From Bacteroidota bacterium (GTDB taxonomy: Bacteria > Bacteroidota > Ignavibacteria > Ignavibacteriales > Melioribacteraceae): a stretch of DNA of 12,594 bases. Below, piece by piece: positions 1-7,453 of the stretch (its first letter is position 1; every line of letters begins with the position of its first letter). Below the pieces are notes generated by a model. It saw only the letters and a program-made list of their open reading frames with translations, did no database searches and was not told the origin of the DNA. The translations under genes were made by a program, and so were the position numbers. The stretch spans positions 1-12,594 of the forward strand of contig JAEXUB010000180.1 in the NCBI GenBank assembly GCA_023453125.1. The letters are read 5' to 3'.

Positions 1-715
1 CCCAGGTAGCCGCAAGCCCTTTACGGTCATCAATTTCCTTATACTGTTTTTCAACTTCAAAATAATATTTTAAAGCCGTATCAATACTCCCCATATCGTC
101 ATAAACTTCGGCAATCTGGTTAAGCGCGAGGGCCTTGCCCGGCTTGTCATTTATCTCTTCCCTTATTCTTAATGTGTAATTCAGATATTCCAGAGATTTT
201 ATATAATCCTGCTGCCTGCGGTAAATTATGCCGATATTTAATGTGCAGTATGACATTCCCTGTTTGTTTCCCAGTTTTTCAAAGATGCCAAGTGCCCTAA
301 GAATGTATTCAAGCGCTGATTTGTTGTTCCCCTGAAGACGGTGTATTCCTCCTATATTATTAAGTGCGTATGCAATCTGAACCGAATCTCTTATTTCGTC
401 AGAAAGATTAAGAGCCCTGTTATAAGTCTTTAATGAGAGATCATAATTTCCCAGATTACGGTAAAGAACTCCAATATAGTTCAATGAGGCGGCCTGAAGC
501 TTATGATTACCTGTTTCTTCCCCTATACGGAGCGCTTCCTTAGCGCTTTCCATTGCAAGGTGAGGAGTCTTGCTCCTGTTATTCCAGGCATAATCGTTCA
601 AATACTTAATTTTTGAGGTGTCCGGGAGTGACTTAATCCGTATCAGAAGCGAATCCAGCGTTAACTGCTGCGCCTGAACTGATATACTCAGAAAAATTAG
701 AAACAAATATTTCAT
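1..715 (-). CDS. Secreted TPR-repeat protein, C-terminus outside window
   Basis: The frame is open from an ATG at 713-715 to the left edge, giving about 238 residues. It begins with a signal peptide (MKYLFLIFLSISVQA, likely cut near residue 15), so the TPR part should lie outside the cytoplasm. About five TPR units follow (residues ~50-235), with typical pieces such as NYIGVLYRNLGNYDLSLKTY, NNIGGIHRLQGNNKSALEYI and NIGIIYRRQQDYIKSLEYL. In Bacteroidota such N-terminal TPR arrays usually precede a transmembrane helix and a signalling output (histidine kinase, cyclase or HTH). That part is not visible here, so the function is open. It lies 65 nt downstream of the histidine kinase gene on the same strand, with a possible weak terminator between. 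No Shine-Dalgarno is seen before the ATG. Confidence 0.85.
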   Translation of the reverse strand, partial: MKYLFLIFLSISVQAQQLTLDSLLIRIKSLPDTSKIKYLNDYAWNNRSKTPHLAMESAKEALRIGEETGNHKLQAASLNYIGVLYRNLGNYDLSLKTYNRALNLSDEIRDSVQIAYALNNIGGIHRLQGNNKSALEYILRALGIFEKLGNKQGMSYCTLNIGIIYRRQQDYIKSLEYLNYTLRIREEINDKPGKALALNQIAEVYDDMGSIDTALKYYFEVEKQYKEIDDRKGLAATW

Positions 716-744
716 TTTAGGCCAATTTATTACTATATATTCGC

Positions 745-777
745 AAAAATTCCTCCAAAGTTAAAGAGGGAATTTTT
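745..777 (-). terminator. Possible weak terminator after the histidine kinase gene
   Basis: An inverted repeat lies between the kinase stop and the TPR gene start. AAAAATTCCTC at 745-755 is complementary to GAGGGAATTTTT at 766-777, with one bulged base and a loop of about 10 nt. Read on the minus strand it ends in GGAATTTTT, so it has a short T tract. The stem is AT-rich and short, so it would be inefficient, and it could act in either direction. Confidence 0.35.
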
Positions 778-780
778 AAA

Positions 781-2673
781 TTATTTTCCTGCCGGAAGTG
801 TAAAAATTATTCTGGTTCCTTTTCCTAATTCGCTTTCGGCCCATATTTCGCCATTGTGTTTTTCAACAAATTCCCGGCACAACAAGAGTCCCAATCCGGT
901 TCCCTTTTCTTTTTCCGTTCCGTATGTTGAATAAACCGTATCCTGCCTGAAAAGTTTTTTCCTCGCCTCTTCAGTCATTCCTATACCGCTGTCGGCAACC
1001 GAAATAAGAACCACATCCCGCCCGCATTCGGAACTGATTTCAACTTTCCCTCCCCGGTTTGTGAATTTGATTGCATTTACCAGAAGGTTCCTTAATATTA
1101 CACTCAGCATATTCGGGTCGGCATATACCATACAGCCGGAGTTTACATTATTCACCAGAGTAATATCTTTCTGCGATGCATTCGCGTTGAACAAATCTAT
1201 AATCTTATCCGCTTCATCTTTAAGATTTACATTTTCGGGAAGAAACTGAATCTGGTCCAGCTGAATACGGGACCATTCCAGAAGATTTTCAAGAAGCCTG
1301 TATGTGCTTATAACCGCGTCATTCATTTCCCTGCCGAAGTGCGCAATTTCATCATACGAAAAGTCGCGCGCGTTATCTTTGAATTCCTGCGTCATCCCTA
1401 TTAGTCCGTTAAACGGGGATTTCAAGTCGTGCGATATAATGGAAAAGAACCGGTCTTTGGTTGCGTTTAATTCCTTAAGTTCGGCGGCATAATCCTTAAG
1501 CTTTCTTTCCGATTCCTTTCTGGCGTTTATATCCCTTGTTACCCCCTGACTGAATATTAGGCGCCCGTCGGGAGTGTATAGAGGGCTCGAGTGAACTTCG
1601 CACCAGACAAGACTTCCGTCTTTCTTTATATGCTGAAGCTCATAGACTCCGCTTTTGAGAAAATTATGCTGAACCTCGAATTTCTGTTTCTCTTCAATTT
1701 CATTCAGGTAGTCTGCCGAGCCGGGAGTTAAAAAACCGTAAAAAGATTTTCCTATAATTTCTTCGGGAAGGTATCCGAGTATGTTTTCAACGGAGGGACT
1801 TACATAGATGTAGTTATAATCCTTATCAATCTGCCAGATAATATCACCGACATTTTCGGTAAGGAACCGGTATTTTTCCTCATTCTGCCTTAAAATTTCC
1901 TCAAATGATATTCTTTCTGTTATATCCCGCGCCGCGGCATAGATAAGACGGTTGTCATATGGAACTGCTTTCCATTCAAGCCATCTGTATTCCCCGTCAG
2001 CGCATTTATACCTGTTGATATAATCTATAATTTCCTTTCCCGCTGCAAGATTGCTCATCGCAATGATTGTATCTTCAATATCATCGGGATGAATATAGTC
2101 AAAAATTCTTTTACCGATAAGGGAATCTGTTTTGTATCCAAGGCTTTTTTCCCAGGTCTGGTTTACCCTTCTTATATATCCTCCCATATCAACTATGCAG
2201 AGGAAGTCAACCGTAAGGCTGAAAAAACGGTCTATTTCATTCGATTTTTCCTTTAACTCTTTTTCGGCGCGCTTTGCCTCCGTAATGTCTGTAAACGTCC
2301 TTACAAATCCCCCTTCGGCCAGTGGATTGTGAAACATCTGAAGCCAGCGCGCCTCCCCGTTGAATGAGAAACTGATATCGTAAATGAAAGGTTTTTTAAT
2401 CAGCATTCTTTCAATTGCGCGGGAAACAAATTCTTCATCGGCCTTTACCTGCGCGGCCCATTTATCCAGAAATTCCCTGTAGTGAATTCCCTTTTCAATG
2501 CCGTCTTCAAGCAGATGAAACATTTCCTTAAACTGCCTGTTGAACTCTACTATTTTGAGGTCGGAGTTAACAATAACAACGGCCTGAGCCATATTTTCGA
2601 GTATGGTTTCAAGCAGTTTTTCCTGGCGTGCCAGTCTGCCTCCGTTGCCGTTATTTAATCCGTTATCCGTCAT
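781..2673 (-). CDS. Soluble PAS-PAS-PAS sensor histidine kinase
   Basis: A 630-residue two-component sensor kinase that should autophosphorylate on His and pass the phosphate to a response regulator. Visible domains in order: PAS 1 (~15-135), PAS 2 (~143-255, with WLEWKAVPY...ARDITER), PAS 3 (~262-385, with a PAC end GVTRDINARKESE), a HisKA dimerisation domain (~400-470) and a HATPase_c domain (~512-628). The H-box is FFSIISHDLKSP, with phospho-accepting His415. The N-box is RNLLVNAIKF (Asn533), G1 is DSGIG (561-565) and G2 is GTGLGL (591-596). No signal peptide or transmembrane segment is present, so it should be cytoplasmic and sense through its PAS domains. No receiver domain or response regulator is seen nearby, making it an orphan within this window. 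It starts 19 nt after the DUF2520 gene, so cotranscription is likely. The ligand cannot be told from sequence. Confidence 0.95.
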   Translation of the reverse strand: MTDNGLNNGNGGRLARQEKLLETILENMAQAVVIVNSDLKIVEFNRQFKEMFHLLEDGIEKGIHYREFLDKWAAQVKADEEFVSRAIERMLIKKPFIYDISFSFNGEARWLQMFHNPLAEGGFVRTFTDITEAKRAEKELKEKSNEIDRFFSLTVDFLCIVDMGGYIRRVNQTWEKSLGYKTDSLIGKRIFDYIHPDDIEDTIIAMSNLAAGKEIIDYINRYKCADGEYRWLEWKAVPYDNRLIYAAARDITERISFEEILRQNEEKYRFLTENVGDIIWQIDKDYNYIYVSPSVENILGYLPEEIIGKSFYGFLTPGSADYLNEIEEKQKFEVQHNFLKSGVYELQHIKKDGSLVWCEVHSSPLYTPDGRLIFSQGVTRDINARKESERKLKDYAAELKELNATKDRFFSIISHDLKSPFNGLIGMTQEFKDNARDFSYDEIAHFGREMNDAVISTYRLLENLLEWSRIQLDQIQFLPENVNLKDEADKIIDLFNANASQKDITLVNNVNSGCMVYADPNMLSVILRNLLVNAIKFTNRGGKVEISSECGRDVVLISVADSGIGMTEEARKKLFRQDTVYSTYGTEKEKGTGLGLLLCREFVEKHNGEIWAESELGKGTRIIFTLPAGK

Positions 2674-2692
2674 TTTGTATTATGATAATATT

Positions 2693-3556
2693 TTATTTCT
2701 TTATTCTTTTTTTGCCCGCCAATTTAAGAAGATTCATCGTCTGTATCGCATAACTTTCCAGGAGATCTTTAAATGCCTTCTCCTTGCCGCTCATTTCAAA
2801 CAGTTTTTCCAGATGCCTGTTCACTGTATCATAATCTTTTCGGGCAATGGGCCCCGAGAGAGACTTTTCAACTCCCTCTTTATGTATATTGTTCAGGTTA
2901 TTAATTGAAAGGGGGAAAAGGAGTTTCTCCGGAGGGGGAATTTTGCTTTTAATTTTTTTATAAAGAAGATTGGCATTATAATAATCAGCATTCATAAAGT
3001 TGGCGGCAAATACGCACATCATATGAATGATTATTTTTTCGCTCCCCTTAACTTTAAATGGATTAAGCCCTATATCCTCCGCTATTGAAAGAATCAGCGA
3101 AGAAGTTATTTCGTCTGAAGCTTCAACCGATGCATAGGAGCCTGCAATCTTAACCGGTTTTCTTTCGGGGAATGCCTGAAGAAGATGAAGCCCTGCAGTA
3201 TGAACCCCTTTTCTTCTTAACACCCTTATAAGGCTTATATCCTCGCTGCCGGAGAGATGCAGGACTGTTTTACCTTTTAATCCTTTTGCCCTGCAAATTT
3301 CAGCAGCCGTGCCGGCAATCTGGGAATCGGGTACCGACAAAACAATCAGATTGCAGTTTTCTGCTGCCGATACGGCGGAATTGGAAAAACTCTTTATTTT
3401 ATTTTTCTTTGCCAGATGCCACGCGGAGCTTAATTCCCTGCTTGCGACGGAAGACACTGTAAAACCGGCTTTAATTAATGCGGGTACAAGAGAATGTGCA
3501 ATTCTTCCTGCTCCCACAAAACCTATTTTAATTTTATCCTTCTTTTTCTTATCCAT
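2693..3556 (-). CDS. Rossmann-fold and DUF2520 domain oxidoreductase-like protein
   Basis: A 287-residue protein with an N-terminal NAD(P)-binding Rossmann domain and a C-terminal DUF2520 helical domain. The nucleotide loop is GFVGAGRIA (residues 12-20, GxGxxA). Ser39-Arg40 after strand 2 (VASRE) suggests NADP(H) rather than NAD. VPDSQI (75-80), HLSGS (100-104) and GLHLLQAFPE (122-131) are the conserved middle motifs of this family. GPIARKD (235-241) is the DUF2520 signature. The overall plan resembles 6-phosphogluconate/hydroxyacid dehydrogenases, but the substrate is unknown. The ATG overlaps the end of the MEMO-family gene by 8 nt, so translation is probably coupled; no strong Shine-Dalgarno is seen. 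Family membership is clear; the reaction is not. Confidence 0.9.
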   Translation of the reverse strand: MDKKKKDKIKIGFVGAGRIAHSLVPALIKAGFTVSSVASRELSSAWHLAKKNKIKSFSNSAVSAAENCNLIVLSVPDSQIAGTAAEICRAKGLKGKTVLHLSGSEDISLIRVLRRKGVHTAGLHLLQAFPERKPVKIAGSYASVEASDEITSSLILSIAEDIGLNPFKVKGSEKIIIHMMCVFAANFMNADYYNANLLYKKIKSKIPPPEKLLFPLSINNLNNIHKEGVEKSLSGPIARKDYDTVNRHLEKLFEMSGKEKAFKDLLESYAIQTMNLLKLAGKKRIKK

Positions 3557-4364
3557 AAATTACCGCCGAAAGATATCCGACCACTTCCCTGTAGTCTCCC
3601 GATACATCTCCTGAATTTGTCCTTGCCAGAACTTTGCTTCTGGTTCTGTGAAGCAGCCCTGCCGTTTTCATCATTGCAAAGATGGCGCCGCCGCCGCACG
3701 CTTCGCACCTGCTCTCTTCAAGATCGGTCATAAGTTTATCGTAACTGAAATCGGCAATGTTCTTTTCAACGCAGGCGTCAAGCTTGTCTGCCTCATCTTT
3801 AGGGAAAAAGTGGGAAAGGTCCGAACTGGCAATGATCAATGTTTCATCATCTATAAGGGGGGAAAGTTTGAATGCGAGCTCTTCAAGAAAAGATTTTCTC
3901 TGGTCTCCGATAACAACAGGTACAAGAGTAAACTCTTTTAATATTTCCTGAAGGAAGGGGAGGTGCACTTCAACGGCGTGTTCATTCCGGTGCCCCTCTT
4001 TACCCGCATAAATAGTATGCGAATCGAAAACCAGTTTTTCCCTTATCAGTTTGTTAATTGGAATTATTCCGAGGGGGGTTTTATATGCGTCGCCGCTGTA
4101 AATAGAAATACCCGGAAAATATTCCCTGTGGCTTGGAGAAAGGATTATTACCGTTCTGAATTGTTTTTTAATTGCATTATAAGCATAAGCAGCCGTCTTG
4201 CCCGAATACATATAACCGGCGTGGGGAGCAACAAGGCCTGTGAGGGATTTATATTCATCCCCGTTCTTTGTTAAATCAAGAAAATAATTAATCTCCTCCT
4301 TAAGCTTTGACGGGGCGGAGGGATAAAACATACCGGCAACAGCCGGCATACGGATGTTTTCCAT
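3549..4364 (-). CDS. amrB: MEMO1 family protein (AmmeMemoRadiSam system protein B)
   Basis: A 271-residue member of the MEMO family, related in fold to class III extradiol dioxygenases. The start MENIRMPAVAGMFYP was chosen because it matches the family N-terminus, follows GGAGAG by 4 nt and overlaps the AMMECR1 stop by one base (TGATG). An upstream in-frame start at 4466 would add 34 residues unlike the family. The four positions that form the metal site in human MEMO1 are all present: His48 (APHAGYMYSG), His79 (SPSHRE), His185 (SSDLSHFF) and Cys223 (EACGGG). EHAVEVHLPF (128-137) is also conserved. The biochemical role in bacteria is not settled. It is translated between AmrA and the DUF2520 protein, so the three are probably made together. 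Confidence 0.93.
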   Translation of the reverse strand: MENIRMPAVAGMFYPSAPSKLKEEINYFLDLTKNGDEYKSLTGLVAPHAGYMYSGKTAAYAYNAIKKQFRTVIILSPSHREYFPGISIYSGDAYKTPLGIIPINKLIREKLVFDSHTIYAGKEGHRNEHAVEVHLPFLQEILKEFTLVPVVIGDQRKSFLEELAFKLSPLIDDETLIIASSDLSHFFPKDEADKLDACVEKNIADFSYDKLMTDLEESRCEACGGGAIFAMMKTAGLLHRTRSKVLARTNSGDVSGDYREVVGYLSAVIYG

Positions 4365-4924
4365 CAACTCTCCAATTCGCTTTCGCTGAAAACATCGGCT
4401 GTGAATAATTTTAATTTCAGCTCTTTGGTCCTCCAGTATCCGGAGGGAAATCCTGTCTTTTCGCATATGGCATCAAGATATGCATCCCTGTCCATATTGT
4501 GTTCCAATGGAACCTGGGGCAGTAAAAGTCCCCGCCTTCCTTTTTCCTCCATTATAAGTCCATGCTTGCCTACAACAATATCAGCATACCCTGCGGCAGG
4601 AACAGGCTCCGAAAGAATTGAAATTTCAATATGAATCTTAGAAAACTCATTTTGGGAGAGAGGTCCGAAACGGAAATCGTCAAATGCCGCCATCTGAGCG
4701 GCTTCGGCTATTGTTTGTATAAGAGGCTTGTCCGAAATAATATAGCCTATGCAGCCGCGGAGGCGGTGATTAATTGTAAGTGTAACAAATGCGCCGCATT
4801 TGGAGGTGAAGAGGGGGAATTTAGATGCATCGGGAGCCTCTTCTTTCTTTCCGCCGAAAGCGGAAGCAATTGAATTCCGGGCTATGCTTAGAAGAATTTT
4901 CTTTTCTTCTAACGAAATATCCAT
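4364..4924 (-). CDS. amrA: AMMECR1 family protein (AmmeMemoRadiSam system protein A)
   Basis: A 186-residue protein with the full AMMECR1 domain. The hallmark LRGCIGYI is at residues 55-62, and the second conserved block RRGLLLPQVP at 130-139. The C-terminal SGYWRTKELKLKLFTADVF is also typical. It is cytoplasmic, with no signal peptide. In many bacteria and archaea it is encoded beside MEMO and a radical SAM enzyme. Here MEMO is directly downstream with a one-base stop/start overlap, but the radical SAM partner is not in the window. The ATG follows the stop of the DUF4905-like gene with no spacer (TAAATG), and AGGA lies 8 nt upstream. The molecular function is unknown; the conserved cysteine of LRGCIG (Cys58) has been suspected of a catalytic role. 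Confidence 0.94.
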   Translation of the reverse strand: MDISLEEKKILLSIARNSIASAFGGKKEEAPDASKFPLFTSKCGAFVTLTINHRLRGCIGYIISDKPLIQTIAEAAQMAAFDDFRFGPLSQNEFSKIHIEISILSEPVPAAGYADIVVGKHGLIMEEKGRRGLLLPQVPLEHNMDRDAYLDAICEKTGFPSGYWRTKELKLKLFTADVFSESELES

Positions 4925-5749
4925 TTATTCAATCCTGCAGACAATTATCTCGTTTTTTTCCTTAAGAAGAATTAAAATGTTCTTGTAAATAAAGAAGCAG
5001 TCGGGCACAATTACTTTGGTTTCTTTGTTGAGAATCTCTTCGAATATAACTTTATTCTTTGAAAGATCAATTGCCGCGAACTTGTTGCGCGTGATATTTC
5101 CTTTATCCCGGTAGTGGTAATTCATTACATATAAATCATCGAGGGAATTATATTCAACATCGCCGAAAATATCAAGCCCGAGAATAATATCTTTTATAAC
5201 GGTATCCCCTTCCAGATTGCGTATTATATCCTTTGTAATCCGTTCCGGGAATTTGTAATCGGAATAATCTTTTTCGGATTCTGCAATTGCGCGCATCTGA
5301 TTGATCTGCTGCGCGTTCTCGCCGTAGTCGGCAACTATTGCCCCGGTTTTGTAATCCAGTCCGTAGAAATGCCATCCTTCAAATGTATTAACGGAGCCTA
5401 CAATCTGATCGTTGTAAACAAACAGGAAGGTTAATTTATCTTCCTGCCAGAGAATTTTCTGCGATGCAATATCAAAACAGATAATCTCTTTGTGCCCCGG
5501 CATATCGGGTTTGGCGTATTTATGAAAGAGGATTACATCTTTATAGACGGCCTCAATGCCGATCCACGATTTTTCATCGAACTGAAAATCGCTGAATGCG
5601 GGCCTGCCGGTCTCAATATCAATGCAGCTGAAGAATACCTCTTTGTTTTCCATATTCCGGGTTTCAACAACAAACTGATTGGCGCCCGTAAGAAGTATTC
5701 TCCAGATCTGCTTTCCTGAATTGTATGTATACAGTTTTTTTATTTTCAT
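4925..5749 (-). CDS. DUF4905-like hypothetical protein
   Basis: A 274-residue protein with no signal peptide or membrane segment. The opening LYTYNSGKQIWRILLTGANQFVVETRN and the repeated pattern of short strands ending in D-I-x-(T/S)-G or similar turns (SCIDIETGRPAF, ICFDIASQKILWQ, YGLDYKTGAIV, AAIDLSKNKVIF) look like blades of a beta-propeller or PQQ-like repeat fold. Length and start agree with the Bacteroidota family DUF4905, recalled from memory and not searched, so the family name is moderately sure. No catalytic motif is visible. It is set 14 nt after tnaA and directly abuts amrA, so it is almost certainly in the same transcript. Function unknown. Confidence 0.75.
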   Translation of the reverse strand: MKIKKLYTYNSGKQIWRILLTGANQFVVETRNMENKEVFFSCIDIETGRPAFSDFQFDEKSWIGIEAVYKDVILFHKYAKPDMPGHKEIICFDIASQKILWQEDKLTFLFVYNDQIVGSVNTFEGWHFYGLDYKTGAIVADYGENAQQINQMRAIAESEKDYSDYKFPERITKDIIRNLEGDTVIKDIILGLDIFGDVEYNSLDDLYVMNYHYRDKGNITRNKFAAIDLSKNKVIFEEILNKETKVIVPDCFFIYKNILILLKEKNEIIVCRIE

Positions 5750-5763
5750 TAAACTGCTTTCTA

Positions 5764-7137
5764 TTATGCCAATGGTTTAAAGTTCGCCGTAAAATGCCTT
5801 AACATAGGAGCTTCGTATGTAATCTCAACTCCCTTAAGCTCGTTCCTTCTGTTATACACTTCCTGAATTACTTCAATTACATAATCTATATGGCTCTGAG
5901 TATAAACTCTTCTCGGGATTGCAAGGCGTACAAGTTCCATCATCGAAGGGATGAATTTTCCATCTTTATCAGTTTTGCCGAACATAACGCTTCCTATTTC
6001 GCAGGCGCGTATTCCCCCTTCAACATACAATTCGCATACAATAGACTGCCCCGGGAACTGGTGCGCCGGTACATTTGGCAGGAATCTCTTTGCGTCAATA
6101 TATATTGCGTGTCCGCCCGGCGGCTCAATAATGGGTACACCGTACTGAACAAGTTTTTCTCCCAGGTATTCAGTGCTTCTTATTCTGTACTGCAGATAAT
6201 TTTCGTCTACAATCTCTTCAAGTCCCTGTGCCATTGCTTCAAGGTCGCGTCCCGCTAGTCCCCCGTATGTTGGGAATCCTTCCGTAACAATAAGAAGATT
6301 ACGGCACTGCAGGGCAAGTTCTTCGTCATTCAATGAAAGCCAGCCCCCTATATTTACAAGCGCGTCTTTCTTTGCGCTCATTGTGGAACCGTCGGCATAA
6401 GAGAACATTTCCCGGCAAATTTCGATGATGGATTTATTTTCGTAGCCCGGTTCTCTCTTCTTGATAAAGTAGGCGTTTTCGGCAAAGCGGCAGGCGTCAA
6501 GGAACATCGGTATGCCGTACTTTTTGCACACTTCTTTTGTCTCCCTGATATTCTGCATTGATACCGGCTGCCCCCCGCCGGAATTGTTAGTTACCGTAAT
6601 GATAACGAGAGGAATATTTTCCTTTCCTGTTTTCTTAATGAATGCTTCAAGAGCTTCAATATCAATGTTTCCTTTAAATGGAGCCTTCTGCTCAGGATGT
6701 TTGCCGACTTCTACTATTAAGTCAACCCCTTCGGCACCGCTGAATTCAATGTTCGCGCGTGTTGTATCGAATAAGGTATTGCTTGCAAAATATTTACCGG
6801 GACCGCCGAGGACGGTAAAGATAATTTTTTCCGCCGCCCTTCCCTGGTGAGTGGGTATAATAAATTTATCCCCGGTAATATTGCGCACTGCCGATTCAAA
6901 GCGGAAGAACGATTTTGCGCCGGCATACGATTCATCGCCGCGCATCATTCCGGCCCACTGGTCTGAACTCATTGCCGATGTGCCGCTGTCGGTTAATAGG
7001 TCAATAATTACATCTTCTGCCTTAACTAAAAAGGTATTATACCCCGCGTCTGCAAGAATTTTCTTTCTTTCTTCTTTGGTTGTAAACCTGATCGGCTCTA
7101 CTGATTTGATTCTGAATGGTTCAATTATAGTTTTCAT
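5764..7137 (-). CDS. tnaA: Tryptophanase (PLP-dependent L-tryptophan indole-lyase)
   Basis: A 457-residue beta-eliminating lyase of the tryptophanase/tyrosine phenol-lyase family, cytoplasmic and PLP-dependent. It aligns nearly without gaps to Citrobacter tyrosine phenol-lyase, so residue numbers coincide: Tyr71, Arg100, Asn185, Asp214, Arg217 and the PLP lysine Lys257 (SAKKDALVN) are all present. At the positions that separate the two enzymes it is tryptophanase-like: Asp124 (LFDTTR, Thr in tyrosine phenol-lyase), Ile381 (CEIGS, Arg there) and His448 (LRHFTA, Phe there). The expected reaction is L-Trp + H2O to indole, pyruvate and ammonium. The ATG at 7135-7137 follows GAGGAA by 2-4 nt, a good ribosome site. 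It is the first gene of the minus-strand run. The ~88 nt leader holds no Trp-containing TnaC-type peptide. No tryptophan permease is next to it. Confidence 0.88.
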   Translation of the reverse strand: MKTIIEPFRIKSVEPIRFTTKEERKKILADAGYNTFLVKAEDVIIDLLTDSGTSAMSSDQWAGMMRGDESYAGAKSFFRFESAVRNITGDKFIIPTHQGRAAEKIIFTVLGGPGKYFASNTLFDTTRANIEFSGAEGVDLIVEVGKHPEQKAPFKGNIDIEALEAFIKKTGKENIPLVIITVTNNSGGGQPVSMQNIRETKEVCKKYGIPMFLDACRFAENAYFIKKREPGYENKSIIEICREMFSYADGSTMSAKKDALVNIGGWLSLNDEELALQCRNLLIVTEGFPTYGGLAGRDLEAMAQGLEEIVDENYLQYRIRSTEYLGEKLVQYGVPIIEPPGGHAIYIDAKRFLPNVPAHQFPGQSIVCELYVEGGIRACEIGSVMFGKTDKDGKFIPSMMELVRLAIPRRVYTQSHIDYVIEVIQEVYNRRNELKGVEITYEAPMLRHFTANFKPLA

Positions 7138-7178
7138 ATTTCCTCAATATTCTAATAATTAGCCATATAAGTTAACAA

Positions 7179-7209
7179 TAAATAGCAATTTGGGGAATAA
7201 AGAGGTCAA
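7179..7209 (-). promoter_or_regulatory. Weak sigma-70-like promoter candidate for tnaA
   Basis: On the minus strand TTGACC (7204-7209) is followed after 19 nt by TATTTA (7179-7184), ending about 40 nt before the tnaA ATG. The spacing is longer than ideal and the organism group may use a different consensus, so this is only a candidate. It sits in the one gap of the left region large enough for a promoter. Confidence 0.25.
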
Positions 7210-7225
7210 ATTAATTATGTAAAGC

Positions 7226-7300
7226 TTACTTGATATTTTGTAAAGCATTCTTTATGTTGGCCTGTGCTTCTTCGGAGAGCTGTTTACGTCGCGATACTTG
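7226..7300 (-). pseudogene. Possible C-terminal stump of a gene cut by the REP/xre patch
   Basis: Reading the minus strand toward the TAA at 7226-7228 gives an in-frame tail LSEEAQANIKNALQNIK, preceded by VSRRKQ. The residue choice (alternating E, A, K, N, Q with L/I spacing) looks like the helical end of a real protein. The frame meets a stop at 7313-7315, inside the left REP-containing repeat. It may be the end of a gene that once preceded tnaA and was truncated when the repeat patch formed. It is short, so chance cannot be excluded. I do not recognise the family. Confidence 0.3.
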
Positions 7301-7320
7301 CAGTCGGAGACACTAGCCGG

Positions 7321-7382
7321 GGGGACCATTCCCCGACGGATAAAAAGAAAGGATACGGAATGAAAAATAGATTAAAAGTTTT
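7321..7382 (+). repeat. Left copy of 62-bp direct repeat (REP arm, RBS, xre start)
   Basis: These 62 bases match 8138-8199 with a single difference (GACGG here, GGCGG there). The repeat includes the right part of a REP palindrome (GGGGACCATTCCCC), an AAAGGA ribosome site and codons 1-8 of xre (MKNRLKVL). Homology continues to the left to TGCAGTCGG (7299-7307), interrupted here by about 15 extra bases (7308-7322 region) that break the left arm of the palindrome. Confidence 0.95.
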
Positions 7383-7390
7383 GACCCCTG

Positions 7391-7414
7391 CCGTCGGGGA
7401 CCATTCCCCGACGG
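7391..7414 (+). repeat. Perfect REP-like palindrome
   Basis: The arms CCGTCGGGGA (7391-7400) and TCCCCGACGG (7405-7414) are exactly complementary, with loop CCAT. The following GATAAA is shared with the other copies. It lies 69 bases before the RAYT transposase start. Related copies are at 7316-7339 (damaged left arm) and 8133-8156. Confidence 0.9.
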
Positions 7415-7429
7415 ATAAATTAAACAACC

Positions 7430-7453
7430 CGGAGAGATTGTTTTTCCTCTCCG
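7430..7453 (+). repeat. Small inverted repeat upstream of the RAYT gene
   Basis: CGGAGAG (7430-7436) and CTCTCCG (7447-7453) form a 7-bp perfect stem with a 10-nt loop containing TTTTT. It ends 18 bases before the AAGGAG ribosome site of the transposase. It could be a leader hairpin or weak attenuator; it may also be incidental. Confidence 0.4.

Noticed and set aside
4365..4466. A longer MEMO-family protein starting at 4466
   Set aside because: The extra 34 residues overlap amrA, are unlike the family, and the ATG at 4364 has a good ribosome site and the expected N-terminus.
7138..7226. A TnaC-like leader peptide or tryptophan-sensing attenuator before tnaA
   Set aside because: The leader holds only a tiny frame (M-A-N-Y) without Trp, and no strong terminator-like hairpin is seen.
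7264..7359. A longer protein starting at GTG 7264 and reading through the left repeat into the xre remnant
   Set aside because: The segment is REP DNA translated in passing (GDHSPTDKK), and the ribosome site lies directly before the ATG at 7360.
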